This document shows, in pieces, positions 47,765 through 57,756 of a DNA stretch of 64,000 nucleotides. Under the pieces are notes generated by a model. That model ran no database searches. It saw nothing but the letters and a program-made list of their open reading frames with translations, and was not told the origin of the DNA. Origin of the DNA: Calothrix sp. NIES-2098 (lineage in GTDB: Bacteria > Cyanobacteriota > Cyanobacteriia > Cyanobacteriales > Nostocaceae); the NCBI GenBank assembly GCA_002368175.1, contig AP018172.1, positions 1,300,001 to 1,364,000 of the forward strand. The letters run 5' to 3'. The translations under genes were made by a program, and so were the position numbers. Each line of letters opens with the position of its first letter. Position 1 is the stretch's first letter.

Positions 47765-47857
47765 AGACTCGCTTAGAGAATTTGGTAATTTACAAGCGAA
47801 TTTCTCTTCAGTTTTATTTTCTAATTGTGAGACTTTTTACCAAAAATCAAGAGGCTC

Positions 47858-47890
47858 AGATACCCGAATTCTTCAATAAGTCGGGTATCT
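47858..47890 (+). terminator. Rho-independent terminator
   Basis: AGATACCCGA and TCGGGTATCT form a perfect 10-bp stem, followed immediately by a run of T (47890-47894). Serves the exported-protein gene ending at 47764. Confidence 0.8.
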
Positions 47891-48077
47891 TTTTATTCGT
47901 AACTCATTTATCACTGCTATACAAATCATCTATAGGGGGCGGAGTTTCCTGCCCTTTACTGAAGGCATAATTGGATTCATGCAAGATAATTATTAAATGC
48001 ATACAATAGTACATGACACCGATTTGTCTATCAAGTCAGTGTTATGCTTGATTGCCCAAATCCATCTCTAAAGATAG

Positions 48078-48773
48078 ATGAAAAATAATATATTAATTAG
48101 TTTAATTAGCTCCTTAAATCAGAAGAAACAATCTGTTTTACTATTTGATTCAATAGCTGCTGCTAATGAAATTGCCTTGATGCTAAATGGTCAATGGGAT
48201 GGCTGTAATGGAGTAATATTAGACCAATGTGATGAGGTTGCTGTTAATACTGCTACCAAACTAACAGAAGCTACATGGTGTTATCAAGGCGCTGCAAGAA
48301 CTGTTTTAGCAAGATTAACAACTGATGAATTGTTGCGACGTTACGCAATTGGAGAAAGGAATTTTATTAATGCCAACTTGAGATGTGCAGTGCTAACATC
48401 AATGAAGCTGAATCAGATTAATTTCAGCCATGCAAAATTGAGTTGGGCTGTACTAAATCAAGTTGACCTCAGCCAAGCTAATTTAACAGCAGCAGACCTT
48501 AGTGAAGCTCATTTAATTGGAGCCGACTTGACGAGAGCAGAGATAGTCAGAGCAAACCTAACTCAAACAAACTTGCAACAAGCAAATCTAAGAGGGGCGA
48601 ATCTAACTAGGGCGAATTTAAGTGAGGTTAACCTGACTGATGCAGATTTAACAGGAGCGAATCTAGCGCTAGCAGACTTAAGAGGCGCAAAGTTTCACTC
48701 CTGTAATTTAAGTAGGGCTAACCTAACAGGTGCAAAGTTCATTGAATCTGACTTAGCTTTTGCTAACCGATGA
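48078..48773 (+). CDS. Pentapeptide-repeat protein
   Basis: 231 aa. About 90 N-terminal residues are non-repetitive. Then come about 25 pentapeptides of the A(D/N)LxX type (SQANLTAADLSEAHLIGADLTRAEI and onwards), which form a right-handed quadrilateral beta helix. Such folds mimic the shape and charge of B-form DNA in gyrase-protecting members, but most cyanobacterial copies have no known role. No TM segment. Monocistronic. Confidence 0.9.
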   Translation: MKNNILISLISSLNQKKQSVLLFDSIAAANEIALMLNGQWDGCNGVILDQCDEVAVNTATKLTEATWCYQGAARTVLARLTTDELLRRYAIGERNFINANLRCAVLTSMKLNQINFSHAKLSWAVLNQVDLSQANLTAADLSEAHLIGADLTRAEIVRANLTQTNLQQANLRGANLTRANLSEVNLTDADLTGANLALADLRGAKFHSCNLSRANLTGAKFIESDLAFANR

Positions 48774-48868
48774 TATGCTGGAGGCGATCGCATTTTGCCA
48801 TAGAGCAGAGAATAACACATGGCAAATGGGTACATTAACTTCATGACATTCACCAGTGATGAAGGAAA

Positions 48869-49831
48869 ATGGAGAATTCTTACCCAAAAGCTCATGATTT
48901 GCCCAGCAAAGAGATTTATCAACGAATTTTTAACAATATTCAAAAGGTCATAAAAGGGCAATCAGCAGCAATCAGGAAATTGCTGTCAGCCTTTGCTAGT
49001 GGGGGACACGTACTGTTAGAAGATTATCCCGGAACCGGTAAAACCACCTTAGCAAAAGCCCTAGCATACTCTGTAGATGTTAGTTTCAAGCGCATTCAAT
49101 TTACACCAGATCTATTGCCTTCGGATATCTTGGGGATTTCGATGCTTGACCCCAACGAACGCACCTTTCATTTCCACGAAGGCCCGATTTTCGCTCATAT
49201 TGTTTTGGCTGATGAAATTAACCGGGCTTCACCGCGTACCCAATCTGCGCTACTAGAAGCGATGGCAGAGTTTCAAGTCAGTATTGATGGAAACTTGCGA
49301 AAACTGAGAGATCCGTTTTTTGTCATCGCCACTCAGAACCCAGTGGAATCCCGCGGTACTTACCCGCTTCCAGAAGCCCAAATGGATCGTTTTGCACTTC
49401 AGTTTAGTTTGGGATACATATCACCGGAAGACGAGGTTAACCTGCTTTCAGACCAAATTCAACAACACCCTATTGATTCAATTCAACCTTGCATTGATTT
49501 GCAGGACATCATTATTTTGAAACAGCAGGTCAAGCAAGTTCGTATTTCTCAGGAATTAAAAACCTACCTTGTAGATATTGTTAATGCTACTCGTTCTGCC
49601 CAAGGCGTGCAATTAGGAGCAAGCCCCAGAGCTTCGATTGCTTTAATGAAGATTGCGCAAGCATTAGCTTTATTTGATGGCTATGAATTTGTCACACCAG
49701 AACATATCCAAGAACTTGCAGTATCTGTAATTGCTCATCGCCTCGTGATGGAACCGCAAGCGCGTTTCTCTGGTAAAACTGCCACAAGTGTTGTTGAAGA
49801 TATCCTCAAATCTGTTCCTGTTCCAGTTTGA
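48869..49831 (+). CDS. MoxR family AAA+ ATPase
   Basis: 320 aa. Walker A DYPGTGKTTLAKAL, Walker B VLADEINRASPRTQSALLEAM, sensor 1 FFVIATQNPVESRGTYPLPEAQMDRF. This is the MoxR chaperone-like group that matures protein complexes with vWA/DUF58 partners. The gene starts a three-gene operon with DUF58 and transglutaminase proteins, a conserved bacterial arrangement. Confidence 0.93.
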   Translation: MENSYPKAHDLPSKEIYQRIFNNIQKVIKGQSAAIRKLLSAFASGGHVLLEDYPGTGKTTLAKALAYSVDVSFKRIQFTPDLLPSDILGISMLDPNERTFHFHEGPIFAHIVLADEINRASPRTQSALLEAMAEFQVSIDGNLRKLRDPFFVIATQNPVESRGTYPLPEAQMDRFALQFSLGYISPEDEVNLLSDQIQQHPIDSIQPCIDLQDIIILKQQVKQVRISQELKTYLVDIVNATRSAQGVQLGASPRASIALMKIAQALALFDGYEFVTPEHIQELAVSVIAHRLVMEPQARFSGKTATSVVEDILKSVPVPV

Positions 49832-49846
49832 TAGCAAACGTGCAAG

Positions 49847-51196
49847 ATGAAACTTTTTATCTATCGTCTTTTCTATTTCAGTTATGGCATTCAACGCAAG
49901 CTAACGAGACGAGTTACTGTTAGTGGCATGGTTGTTTCTGTACTAGCGATCGCAGCTGCTTTAACTGGGTCTAGTAATGCAAGCATGAACTATCAGATAG
50001 TAACTTTTCTAGTATCTATTCTCATTATATCTGTAGTTTCTAGCCTGCTGTTTCGCTATCGTTTTGGTGCTAATCGCCATCTACCTAGATTCGCAACCGT
50101 TGGCGTAAATCTGAAGTACAAAATTGTCATTCATAACAAAAGTAACAAAATACAAAAAGGACTCAAATTATTTGAAAATTTTGCCGACCCCCGCCCAAAT
50201 TTTAAAGATTTTCTAGAAACATCTGAAACTAGAAAAGTTAAGAAACATTCGTTGGTTCAAGCTTTTGGATACGACCGTTGGCTGTGGTTAATTTCTCGCA
50301 AACAATGTGCTAAAGCTTTACCAATAGATTTACCCACCCTTGCACCTAATAGCAAAACAGAAGTTGTTGGTGAAATCATACCTACCCAAAGAGGCGTAAT
50401 TCGGCTGACGGGTATGACCGTAGCTAGACCAGATCCTTTTGGACTTTTTAAAGCTTGTAAAAGTATTTCTTTAGCCCAATCTTTATTGATTTTACCTAAG
50501 TTATATCAGCTACCACCAGTTCAACTTCCGGGTGTCAAGAAACATCAATCTGGTGGTGTGGCGTTAGCCTCTTCTGTAGGAGATTCAGAGGAATTTAGGT
50601 CTTTGCGCGATTATCGTCCGGGAGATTCGCTGCGTAAAATTCACTGGAAAAGCTGGGCAAAAGTTGGTAAGCCAATTGTCAAAGAAGAACAGGATGAGTT
50701 TTTTGTCCGACACGCTTTGATTTTAGATACATTTCAAAGCGTTAACTATAGCGAAATTTTAGAAGAAGCAATATCAATTGCAGCTTCATTAGCCTGTGAA
50801 GTTCAAACTCAAGAATCATTATTAGATTTAATGTTTGTCGGTAATGAAGCTTATTGTTTTACCTTCGGTAGAGGACTCAGCCATACTGATAAAATGCTAG
50901 AAATTCTCGCATCTGTTGTCGCCTGTCGAGATAAATCTTTTGATTCTCTGATTCCAGTAGTCCTTGAGAAACTATCTTTGTTGAGTGGCTGTATATGTAT
51001 CTTTTTGTGTTGGGATGAAGATAGAAAAATATTAGTGAATTATCTCAGAAGTGTGGGTATCCATACCTTAGTGTTAATCGTTACTGATAAAGAAGGTAAA
51101 TTAGACAACTTTGATTTAGATTCTCTGAACGATCGCTTAACCAGATCCCATATTTTAAAGTTGGGCAAAATACAAGAGGAACTAATGCATATATGA
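49847..51196 (+). CDS. DUF58 domain membrane protein
   Basis: 449 aa. Two TM helices near the N-terminus (GMVVSVLAIAAALTGSSNA; IVTFLVSILIISVVSSLLF). The DUF58 core is SVGDSEEFRSLRDYRPGDSLRKIHWKSWAKVGKPIVKEEQDEF at about 255-300, here continued by a vWA-like fold. It overlaps the transglutaminase gene by 4 bp (ATGA) and begins 16 bp after moxR. It is a usual partner of MoxR ATPases. Confidence 0.9.
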   Translation: MKLFIYRLFYFSYGIQRKLTRRVTVSGMVVSVLAIAAALTGSSNASMNYQIVTFLVSILIISVVSSLLFRYRFGANRHLPRFATVGVNLKYKIVIHNKSNKIQKGLKLFENFADPRPNFKDFLETSETRKVKKHSLVQAFGYDRWLWLISRKQCAKALPIDLPTLAPNSKTEVVGEIIPTQRGVIRLTGMTVARPDPFGLFKACKSISLAQSLLILPKLYQLPPVQLPGVKKHQSGGVALASSVGDSEEFRSLRDYRPGDSLRKIHWKSWAKVGKPIVKEEQDEFFVRHALILDTFQSVNYSEILEEAISIAASLACEVQTQESLLDLMFVGNEAYCFTFGRGLSHTDKMLEILASVVACRDKSFDSLIPVVLEKLSLLSGCICIFLCWDEDRKILVNYLRSVGIHTLVLIVTDKEGKLDNFDLDSLNDRLTRSHILKLGKIQEELMHI

Positions 51197-53211
51197 AACC
51201 ACCAGTACTTCTCTTGAGCGCTGCTTTAATCTTTTGGGGTTGGCAGACAGGAATGTGGATTTTTGCCATACCAATGGCTCTGATTTTAGCAGGATATCGC
51301 TTGATTAACTCGCGGTGGGATTTTTCTTATGAGGATTTCCGGCGCATTGCTAATTTGTGTTTGATAATTCTGATTATTGTCTTTGTTTCTCTGATAACTA
51401 CTAATCGCTCAATTTACTTAATCTATAATTTGTTGCAGTGGTTTCCATTAGTATTTTTTCCCTTGCTGGCGGCGCAAACATACTCTGTAAATGAAAATAT
51501 TGATATTCGCACGCTATTTATATCACAAAAAAATGTTATTAAATCCGAATCAAGACGATACATTATTAATTTAAGTTATCCCTATTTTGCTCTCTGTATG
51601 TTATCTGCTGGAGCCGCTAATACTAGGGATATCTCTTTTTATATTGGGATGTTTTTACTCACAAGTATTGCTCTGTGGTTTATCCGATCGCCACGATTTT
51701 CACCAATTATTTGGCTGTCTCTAATTCTGCTGGCTGGAAGTATGGGATTTGTCGGACAGATAGGGGTATATCAACTGCAACAGAAGTTAGAGGATACTGT
51801 TGTTTCATGGTTAAGCAAGAGTAATAATATCGGTCAATTAACAGATTCAACAATCAAACAAACGAGTATCGGTGAGATTGGCACATTAAAACAGTCAAAT
51901 GAGATTATTTTTCGCGTAGCTTCCGATAATCAAAACGTAGCTCCTGGTTTGTTGCGAGAAGCAACTTATGATAAATACAAATCTACTTTTTGGGTGGCAT
52001 CAAATTCTAATTTTACTACTGTACAACCTGAGATGAATGGTAAGACTTGGCGTTTAGGGAATGCACCAGCCGATAGCTCAAAACTCACAATTTCTGCCAC
52101 CCTGAATCAAGGGAAAGGCTTATTAAGGCTAGCTGACGGAACATTTGAAATTGATGAATTACCAGTTAGCCAAATGGAGAAAAACAAATATGGTACGGTA
52201 AAAGTAGAAGGAAAAGATAATGCGATCGCTTACCGCATCTTATTTAATAAAAGCCTTTCTTTAGATAGCCCACCGACAGAAGAAGATTTGCAAATCGCCC
52301 AACCCGAAACAGAAGCAATCAACCAAATTATTAGCCAACTAGATATTACAGGAAAATCTCCCAGAGCCATATTGGAGCGTGTAGATAGCTTTTTTATTAA
52401 AAATTTTCGTTATTCCTTAAAATTTATAGAAAACAATCATCGCGCAACGCCTTTATCAACATTTTTACTCAAAACCCGCGCTGGACATTGTGAATATTTT
52501 GCCACTGCAACTACATTGCTTTTACGGGCGGCTGGGATACCAGCGCGTTATGCTGTAGGGTATTCGGTGCGCGAATTTAGTCAGTTAGAGAACCAATACA
52601 TAGTTCGTAGTCGCCATGCTCATGCTTGGACATTGGCATATATAAATGGTAAATGGCAAGCTTTTGATACTACACCTGCTGATTGGGCAAGTATTGAGAA
52701 TGCAAATGCTTCTAAATTAGCATTTATCTCTGATTTATGGTCATTTTTTAGTTTTAAACTATCAAGCTGGTTACGTTCTGGCTTAATGAGCAATCTATTT
52801 AAATATGGCTGGTGGCTAATTTTGCCGTTAATATTGCTGCGATTGTGGAAGTTTAATTCCCATAATAAAGTTCGTCGTTTATCTACAAAACAAATATCGG
52901 CTAAACAAGTAGCGAAAGTAGATATCAATAGGAAAGAATATGAATTTTATTTAATTGAAAAAACTTTAAACGAGTTAGGTTTCAGCCGTCAACCTTCAGA
53001 GTCTTTAAAAAACTGGATCGAGAGGTTAGAAAAAGAATTACCTAACTCAGATTTAATTAATGATTTAACATCGCTAGTAGAACTGCATTACCGCGATCGC
53101 TTCGATCCTCAAGGTATTAAAGAGACTGAAAGAGCAAGATTAAAATCTGCTGTGCAAGCATGGTTGGTGATGTTGCAAACGCAATTTCCTAAAAATTCGG
53201 CGAGAAACTAA
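51193..53211 (+). CDS. Transglutaminase-like membrane protein (TgpA type)
   Basis: 672 aa. Several N-terminal TM helices (about 1-195), an extracytoplasmic domain with the catalytic Cys in TRAGHCEYFATATTLLLRAAGIPARYAVGYS, His in RSRHAHAWTLAYI and Asp in FDTTPADW, a further TM helix (YGWWLILPLILLRLW) and a cytoplasmic DUF4129-like tail. TgpA-type proteins are thought to act in envelope maintenance as proteases or cross-linkers. Third gene of the MoxR-DUF58-transglutaminase operon. Confidence 0.92.
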   Translation: MKPPVLLLSAALIFWGWQTGMWIFAIPMALILAGYRLINSRWDFSYEDFRRIANLCLIILIIVFVSLITTNRSIYLIYNLLQWFPLVFFPLLAAQTYSVNENIDIRTLFISQKNVIKSESRRYIINLSYPYFALCMLSAGAANTRDISFYIGMFLLTSIALWFIRSPRFSPIIWLSLILLAGSMGFVGQIGVYQLQQKLEDTVVSWLSKSNNIGQLTDSTIKQTSIGEIGTLKQSNEIIFRVASDNQNVAPGLLREATYDKYKSTFWVASNSNFTTVQPEMNGKTWRLGNAPADSSKLTISATLNQGKGLLRLADGTFEIDELPVSQMEKNKYGTVKVEGKDNAIAYRILFNKSLSLDSPPTEEDLQIAQPETEAINQIISQLDITGKSPRAILERVDSFFIKNFRYSLKFIENNHRATPLSTFLLKTRAGHCEYFATATTLLLRAAGIPARYAVGYSVREFSQLENQYIVRSRHAHAWTLAYINGKWQAFDTTPADWASIENANASKLAFISDLWSFFSFKLSSWLRSGLMSNLFKYGWWLILPLILLRLWKFNSHNKVRRLSTKQISAKQVAKVDINRKEYEFYLIEKTLNELGFSRQPSESLKNWIERLEKELPNSDLINDLTSLVELHYRDRFDPQGIKETERARLKSAVQAWLVMLQTQFPKNSARN

Positions 53212-53243
53212 ATCTCTTTGTGGGTGGCTATATCTGGCATTAA

Positions 53244-54185
53244 TTATCGCCAATCATCAATGGCAAAAACATCTGGACGATTATATCCTGGTTCATTCGG
53301 TCTATGCATTGCTACGCCAATGACCTCACTACGATAACCACGAGCGATCGCTCTACGGTAAGCTTCGTCACGACTAGTATTAATTCCAGCAAGTAACTTT
53401 GACATTCCTTGGGTGACAGCTAAGTGTTCGCATAGATCTAATAACTGCTCAAAACGCTCTCCCGCACCAGTCCCCGATTGCACGGCTCCAAACTTGACAA
53501 AGCACGTGTCGCTACCTGCTTCTGTGCCTGCACCGTAGTGACAAACGGCAAATCCTGCCAAACCGATATCATCCCAAAATAAAACTGTATCGCCTAGTGC
53601 TTGCTGGTTAACTGTCTGAATCTCCCTGGTTAAATCTAGTCCTTCATAAATAGCATCAGTGAGTTGGTAACTGGCTTTGAGAAATTCAGCACGTTTATCT
53701 TCAGTTAACTGAGAATATCTCATTCCTGGGGGTATTACCTGAGATGGCTGCACTGACTTTCCCAGGATTGGAGTTAAAAAACGTAAATTAAACCCAAATT
53801 TTTGATAGAGTGCGTGATGCTTGGGACTGGTAGCAAAAGTGAATAGTCCAGCTAATTGAGTTTGCCATTCTGTAAAGCAGGCGATCGCAGGTTCTACGAG
53901 TTTTTGTCCAACTTTTTGCTGCCAAAAATCAGGATGAACGCTTAACGGGCCAAAATAGCCAAAACTTCCCCAATTAACCACCAAGTTAGAACCGATGATT
54001 TTTCCATCCACTTCAGCCACAAATGCTGCATTTGGATCGGTTTGCCAACGGTGTTGGATATAAGCTGCATCGCCAGCAAATTGACTCGGTTCTGGTAGTC
54101 CGACAAAAGTGCCAAAAGCCAACCGAAAAATGCGATCGGCAGTTGCTAACTCATTCGCCTGTAGTAAACGGATTGAAATACTCAT
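53244..54185 (-). CDS. GNAT family N-acetyltransferase
   Basis: 313 aa. The first half is a GNAT domain (SIRLLQANELATADRIFRLAFG..., AAFVAEVDGKIIGSNLVVNWGSFGYFGPLSVHPDFWQQKVGQKLV, which holds the acetyl-CoA-binding V-x-P-x-x-x-x-x-x-x-G-x-x-L pattern). The second half is a degenerate repeat of the fold (GERFEQLLDLCEHLAVTQGMSKLLAGINTSRDEAYRRAIARGY). Substrate unknown. Convergent with the transglutaminase operon. Confidence 0.88.
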   Translation of the reverse strand: MSISIRLLQANELATADRIFRLAFGTFVGLPEPSQFAGDAAYIQHRWQTDPNAAFVAEVDGKIIGSNLVVNWGSFGYFGPLSVHPDFWQQKVGQKLVEPAIACFTEWQTQLAGLFTFATSPKHHALYQKFGFNLRFLTPILGKSVQPSQVIPPGMRYSQLTEDKRAEFLKASYQLTDAIYEGLDLTREIQTVNQQALGDTVLFWDDIGLAGFAVCHYGAGTEAGSDTCFVKFGAVQSGTGAGERFEQLLDLCEHLAVTQGMSKLLAGINTSRDEAYRRAIARGYRSEVIGVAMHRPNEPGYNRPDVFAIDDWR

Positions 54186-54284
54186 TTCTTGATTCTCTGG
54201 AGATTTTATAAGTATTACTTACCGAATTTGAGATTTTAAATTTCCAATTTTAGATTAAAGAATTTCTTAATCTAAAATCCCCAA

Positions 54285-57002
54285 TTAAATTTTCACGCTC
54301 GAACTCCGATTTGATTTTTGCGCAGCTAGGTACATTTCTACCTCTTTAATTTTTTGTTCTCTGTTCCTTGATGCCAAAATTTGCGCCGTGACTTTTAATA
54401 ATTCTTCCAGTGCAACAGGTTTAGCTAAGTGCATCTGAAAACCAGCTGCAAGTGCTTTCTTTTGGTTAATCTCTCCCGCATAAGCAGTAAGAGCGATCGC
54501 TGGAATATCTCCTCCTTTTTCTGGTGGCATAGCACGAATTAAACGGATGAACATATAGCCATCTATCCCCGGCATTCCAATATCACTCAATAGTAAATCT
54601 GGAGGGGATTTTGCTATTATCTCTAAGGCTTCGCCTGCTGAAGTTACTGCCGTTACAGATGCTCCCAAATCTTCGAGCATCACAGTTAGCAATTCATCTG
54701 TATCGATATCATCATCTACAACTAAAAGGCGTAGTCCTGCTAAATTCAAAGAATTATTACAGTCACGATTATCTTGATTTATTTGTGGTGGCTCGACCAT
54801 TAATGGTAACTTGACAGTAAATGTTGCCCCTTCTCCTTCTCCCTGGCTTTGAGCTTGAACGCATCCACCATGCAATTCTGCGAGATGACGCACAATAGCT
54901 AGACCCAATCCCAAACCACCAAATTGTCGGTTACTTTTACCATCAGCTTGGCGAAAATATTCAAATACGTGGGGCAGAAATTCTGAACTAATACCTTTAC
55001 CATTATCTTGAACTTGAATTACTGCATAAGTGTCTACTTGTTCTAATCTGACTTCTACTTGACCCCCTGATGGTGTAAATTTGACGGCGTTAGAAAGTAG
55101 ATTCCAAACTATTTGTTGAAGACGTGCTGCATCTCCACAAACAAGACAGATTGGGCGATTAAATGAGGTTTTAATTTGAATATTTTTGGCTTCCAATGCT
55201 AAATGCATGGTTTCCAAGGCCGCTTCAATTATATGAACTATATTGAGAGGCTGGATATTTAAAACCATTTTTCCTTGTTGAATGCGAGAGATATCTAACA
55301 AGTCTTCGATGAGTTGAATTTGTAACTTCGCATTGCGCTCGATAGTCTCTACTGCCCGCAGCAGCTTTTCTCCTCGCTGAAATTTCTCGGTTTTGAGTAA
55401 TGTTGCCCAACCTAAAATTGGGTTGAGAGGAGTACGTAATTCATGGGAAAGAACTGCCAGAAATTCATCCTTAATTCGGTTTGCTGTTTCCGCTTCAGTA
55501 CGTGCAGCTTGCTCTCGCTCTAGTATTTGTTCTCGCTCTACTTCTGCTTGCTTGCGCTCGGTGATGTTTCTAAAAAAGATGCCTAAACCATCTTCAGCTG
55601 GATAAGCGTGGACTTCAAACCACTGATTGCCAGATTCGCAGAATGCCTCAAAATGGACAGGTATTGCTTCAGTAAATGCTCGTAGATATTCTCTCTCGAA
55701 CTGTGTGCCTTTAGAATTTGGCCACTGCTGCCAAAAGTTTTTACCAATCAGCTTCTGTGGCTCTAAATCTGTAATTTTTGCTGCTTGTCGATTTACGTAA
55801 GTAATTTGCCAGTCACGATTAACGGCGATAAAAGCATCGCTCATGCCTTCCAGAATATTAACCAAACGTTGACGCAGAGCTTGCTCGCGGTAGAGCCATT
55901 CATCTTTGTCACGATTGGATTCTTCAAGACGCGCATTAGTTTCTACAAGTGAATTGTTGAGTTGAATGAGTTGTTCTGATAGTTCAGCACGAGCCTGATA
56001 TTCTCCAAGCCTGACTCGTTCTACAGCCAGCGCTACTTGAATCTTTGCTCTTTGGGTAATTGCAGTTCCCACTAGCAAGGCGACAGCACACTGTACTAGT
56101 AAACTCAGCTTGTGAACGTGTAAAACTTCTGGTGGTACGGGAATTTCTGGTAATAAGATCGCGTTGGGGTAGGCAACTAAATAAAAGAATAGGGTGACGA
56201 AAACGCACAAACTAGAGATTAGCATCCCGCTAGTAACGCCAAAGCGGCTTGCTGCCCACAAAACCGGAACAAAGCTCAAAAATGATAATTGTTGGAATCT
56301 AAAAGTTTTGTTGTTAGTTTCCGCAACTGTCAGCGCGGCGATCGCGACACAAAGCAGTATGATGATGCTAATTTCTCCCGCAAATCGCCGGGGCTTCTGG
56401 AAGATAAGAGCATTCAGCGTAGGATCTGCGGTTTCAGATTTGGGGAACCACCCCCAAGATTGTAGGTATGGAGTCAGAACTAATAGGGCAGTAGGCGTAA
56501 TCGCCATTACGCCCATAGCATTGCCCAACCACCAATGAGGGATACTTTGAGCCAGAGTATCAGCTGGCATTTTCCCTAGAGCCACCCAAGCTAAACTACC
56601 AACTACAGCTAAGGTAGCCGAGGCTGCTAACGGAACGCTTAGTGTAAAAATTGCCGCATCCCGGAGGCTATTTAACCGCAGCGAACCCTGCGAAAAACGT
56701 CGGTAGAGCAACCAAGCAATCAAAGGTTCTATACCATCAAGTAAACCAACTAGCTGCTCCCAACCATTCAGCCCCCAAAATGGTGCCATCAAAAACGATG
56801 CGATCGCTGTTAGGACAATACCATAGGGCCCTAACCAAAAAGTTAGAGCGATCGCCACACCTGAGGGCGGAAACCATAAAGATACTCCAGGCTGAATGCG
56901 GTAAATCAAGGCCATTTTATGCGCCAAGATTAAGGCTAGTAACCCTAATAATGTAATGACAAGCCTTCTACGCATAGGTGCAATAGGATGAGAGTCTGTC
57001 AT
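54285..57002 (-). CDS. Hybrid sensor histidine kinase with MASE1 membrane sensor
   Basis: 905 aa. Residues 1-320 have about eight TM helices of the MASE1 type (IQPGVSLWFPPSGVAIALTFWLG). PAS domain about 380-500 (ILEGMSDAFIAVNRDWQITYVNRQAAKI). HisKA about 520-590 with FLAVLSHELRTPLNPILGWA. HATPase with VWNLLSNAVKFTPSGG, DNGKGIS and GLGLGLAIVRHL. C-terminal receiver about 755-875 (LLVVDDDIDTDELLTVML; LLLSDIGMPGIDGYMF, phospho-acceptor Asp). No response regulator gene is adjacent. The signal is unknown. Confidence 0.94.
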   Translation of the reverse strand: MTDSHPIAPMRRRLVITLLGLLALILAHKMALIYRIQPGVSLWFPPSGVAIALTFWLGPYGIVLTAIASFLMAPFWGLNGWEQLVGLLDGIEPLIAWLLYRRFSQGSLRLNSLRDAAIFTLSVPLAASATLAVVGSLAWVALGKMPADTLAQSIPHWWLGNAMGVMAITPTALLVLTPYLQSWGWFPKSETADPTLNALIFQKPRRFAGEISIIILLCVAIAALTVAETNNKTFRFQQLSFLSFVPVLWAASRFGVTSGMLISSLCVFVTLFFYLVAYPNAILLPEIPVPPEVLHVHKLSLLVQCAVALLVGTAITQRAKIQVALAVERVRLGEYQARAELSEQLIQLNNSLVETNARLEESNRDKDEWLYREQALRQRLVNILEGMSDAFIAVNRDWQITYVNRQAAKITDLEPQKLIGKNFWQQWPNSKGTQFEREYLRAFTEAIPVHFEAFCESGNQWFEVHAYPAEDGLGIFFRNITERKQAEVEREQILEREQAARTEAETANRIKDEFLAVLSHELRTPLNPILGWATLLKTEKFQRGEKLLRAVETIERNAKLQIQLIEDLLDISRIQQGKMVLNIQPLNIVHIIEAALETMHLALEAKNIQIKTSFNRPICLVCGDAARLQQIVWNLLSNAVKFTPSGGQVEVRLEQVDTYAVIQVQDNGKGISSEFLPHVFEYFRQADGKSNRQFGGLGLGLAIVRHLAELHGGCVQAQSQGEGEGATFTVKLPLMVEPPQINQDNRDCNNSLNLAGLRLLVVDDDIDTDELLTVMLEDLGASVTAVTSAGEALEIIAKSPPDLLLSDIGMPGIDGYMFIRLIRAMPPEKGGDIPAIALTAYAGEINQKKALAAGFQMHLAKPVALEELLKVTAQILASRNREQKIKEVEMYLAAQKSNRSSSVKI

Positions 57003-57756
57003 GGGGGTAGATAATTCCAGAATATATTTAAGACGGGTAGGGAACTTTGTTCTTCCGGTAAGCCGCCAAAATTAACTGCGTACACCCGTCGAGTTTCCCA
57101 ATTGCCCAAGTTGGGAAATTCTTTTAACAGTTCCTTTTAGAGATTCTTCCTTAAAGAACTAACTTACTACAGCGTTGGGACACTAGGATGCATAACAAGT
57201 TTTTCTTTCTACATTTTTCCCAACTAGTCTTGATGGCCGATTTGCCTACACCGCAAATGAAAATGTTTCTTTCATCTTCCTACCTCATTGTCACAGGACA
57301 TTGATTTTCATCAGAGGTTGGCATGATTCAAGCAAAGTATGCAACATTTTGCAAGAGGAAAATATTAAAAATGAAAAAACAATTTTCTTAAAAAAATATG
57401 AAGTCTAAAAATGAAATCAGAACTCTATACGCGGCTTGCCTCAATTAGCAAAATGCAGGTTTTGTCATTGCAATATATTTATATTTCTTTACGTTTATCT
57501 ACTTAAGACATCTAGCAACATAAAGATAAATTCAGCACCTCCTATGCCTAAAATTGAGCCAATGTTTGATGTAAAAACGTAGAGAATAATATCATATTTT
57601 TCTCTATTCTATTATGTACAGCTATGTACAGCAATTTGCTGGTTGCCAAAATATTTATTTGCAAATAACAGCTTACAAACACAATCTACGAATACTTACC
57701 GTAGTAATAAATATGATGAATTTGCATCATTTTTAATGAATAGGCTGTTTGAAAAT
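57003..57756. other. Long non-coding region upstream of the histidine kinase
   Basis: AT-rich. It contains a hairpin TTTCCCAA/TTGGGAAA at 57094-57118, in the presumed leader of the kinase, and a small direct repeat TATGTACAGC near 57613. No ORF or RNA gene is convincing. Confidence 0.5.

Noticed and set aside
47743..47970. 75-aa ORF after the exported protein
   Set aside because: It reads through the terminator hairpin at 47858-47890 and has no ribosome binding site.
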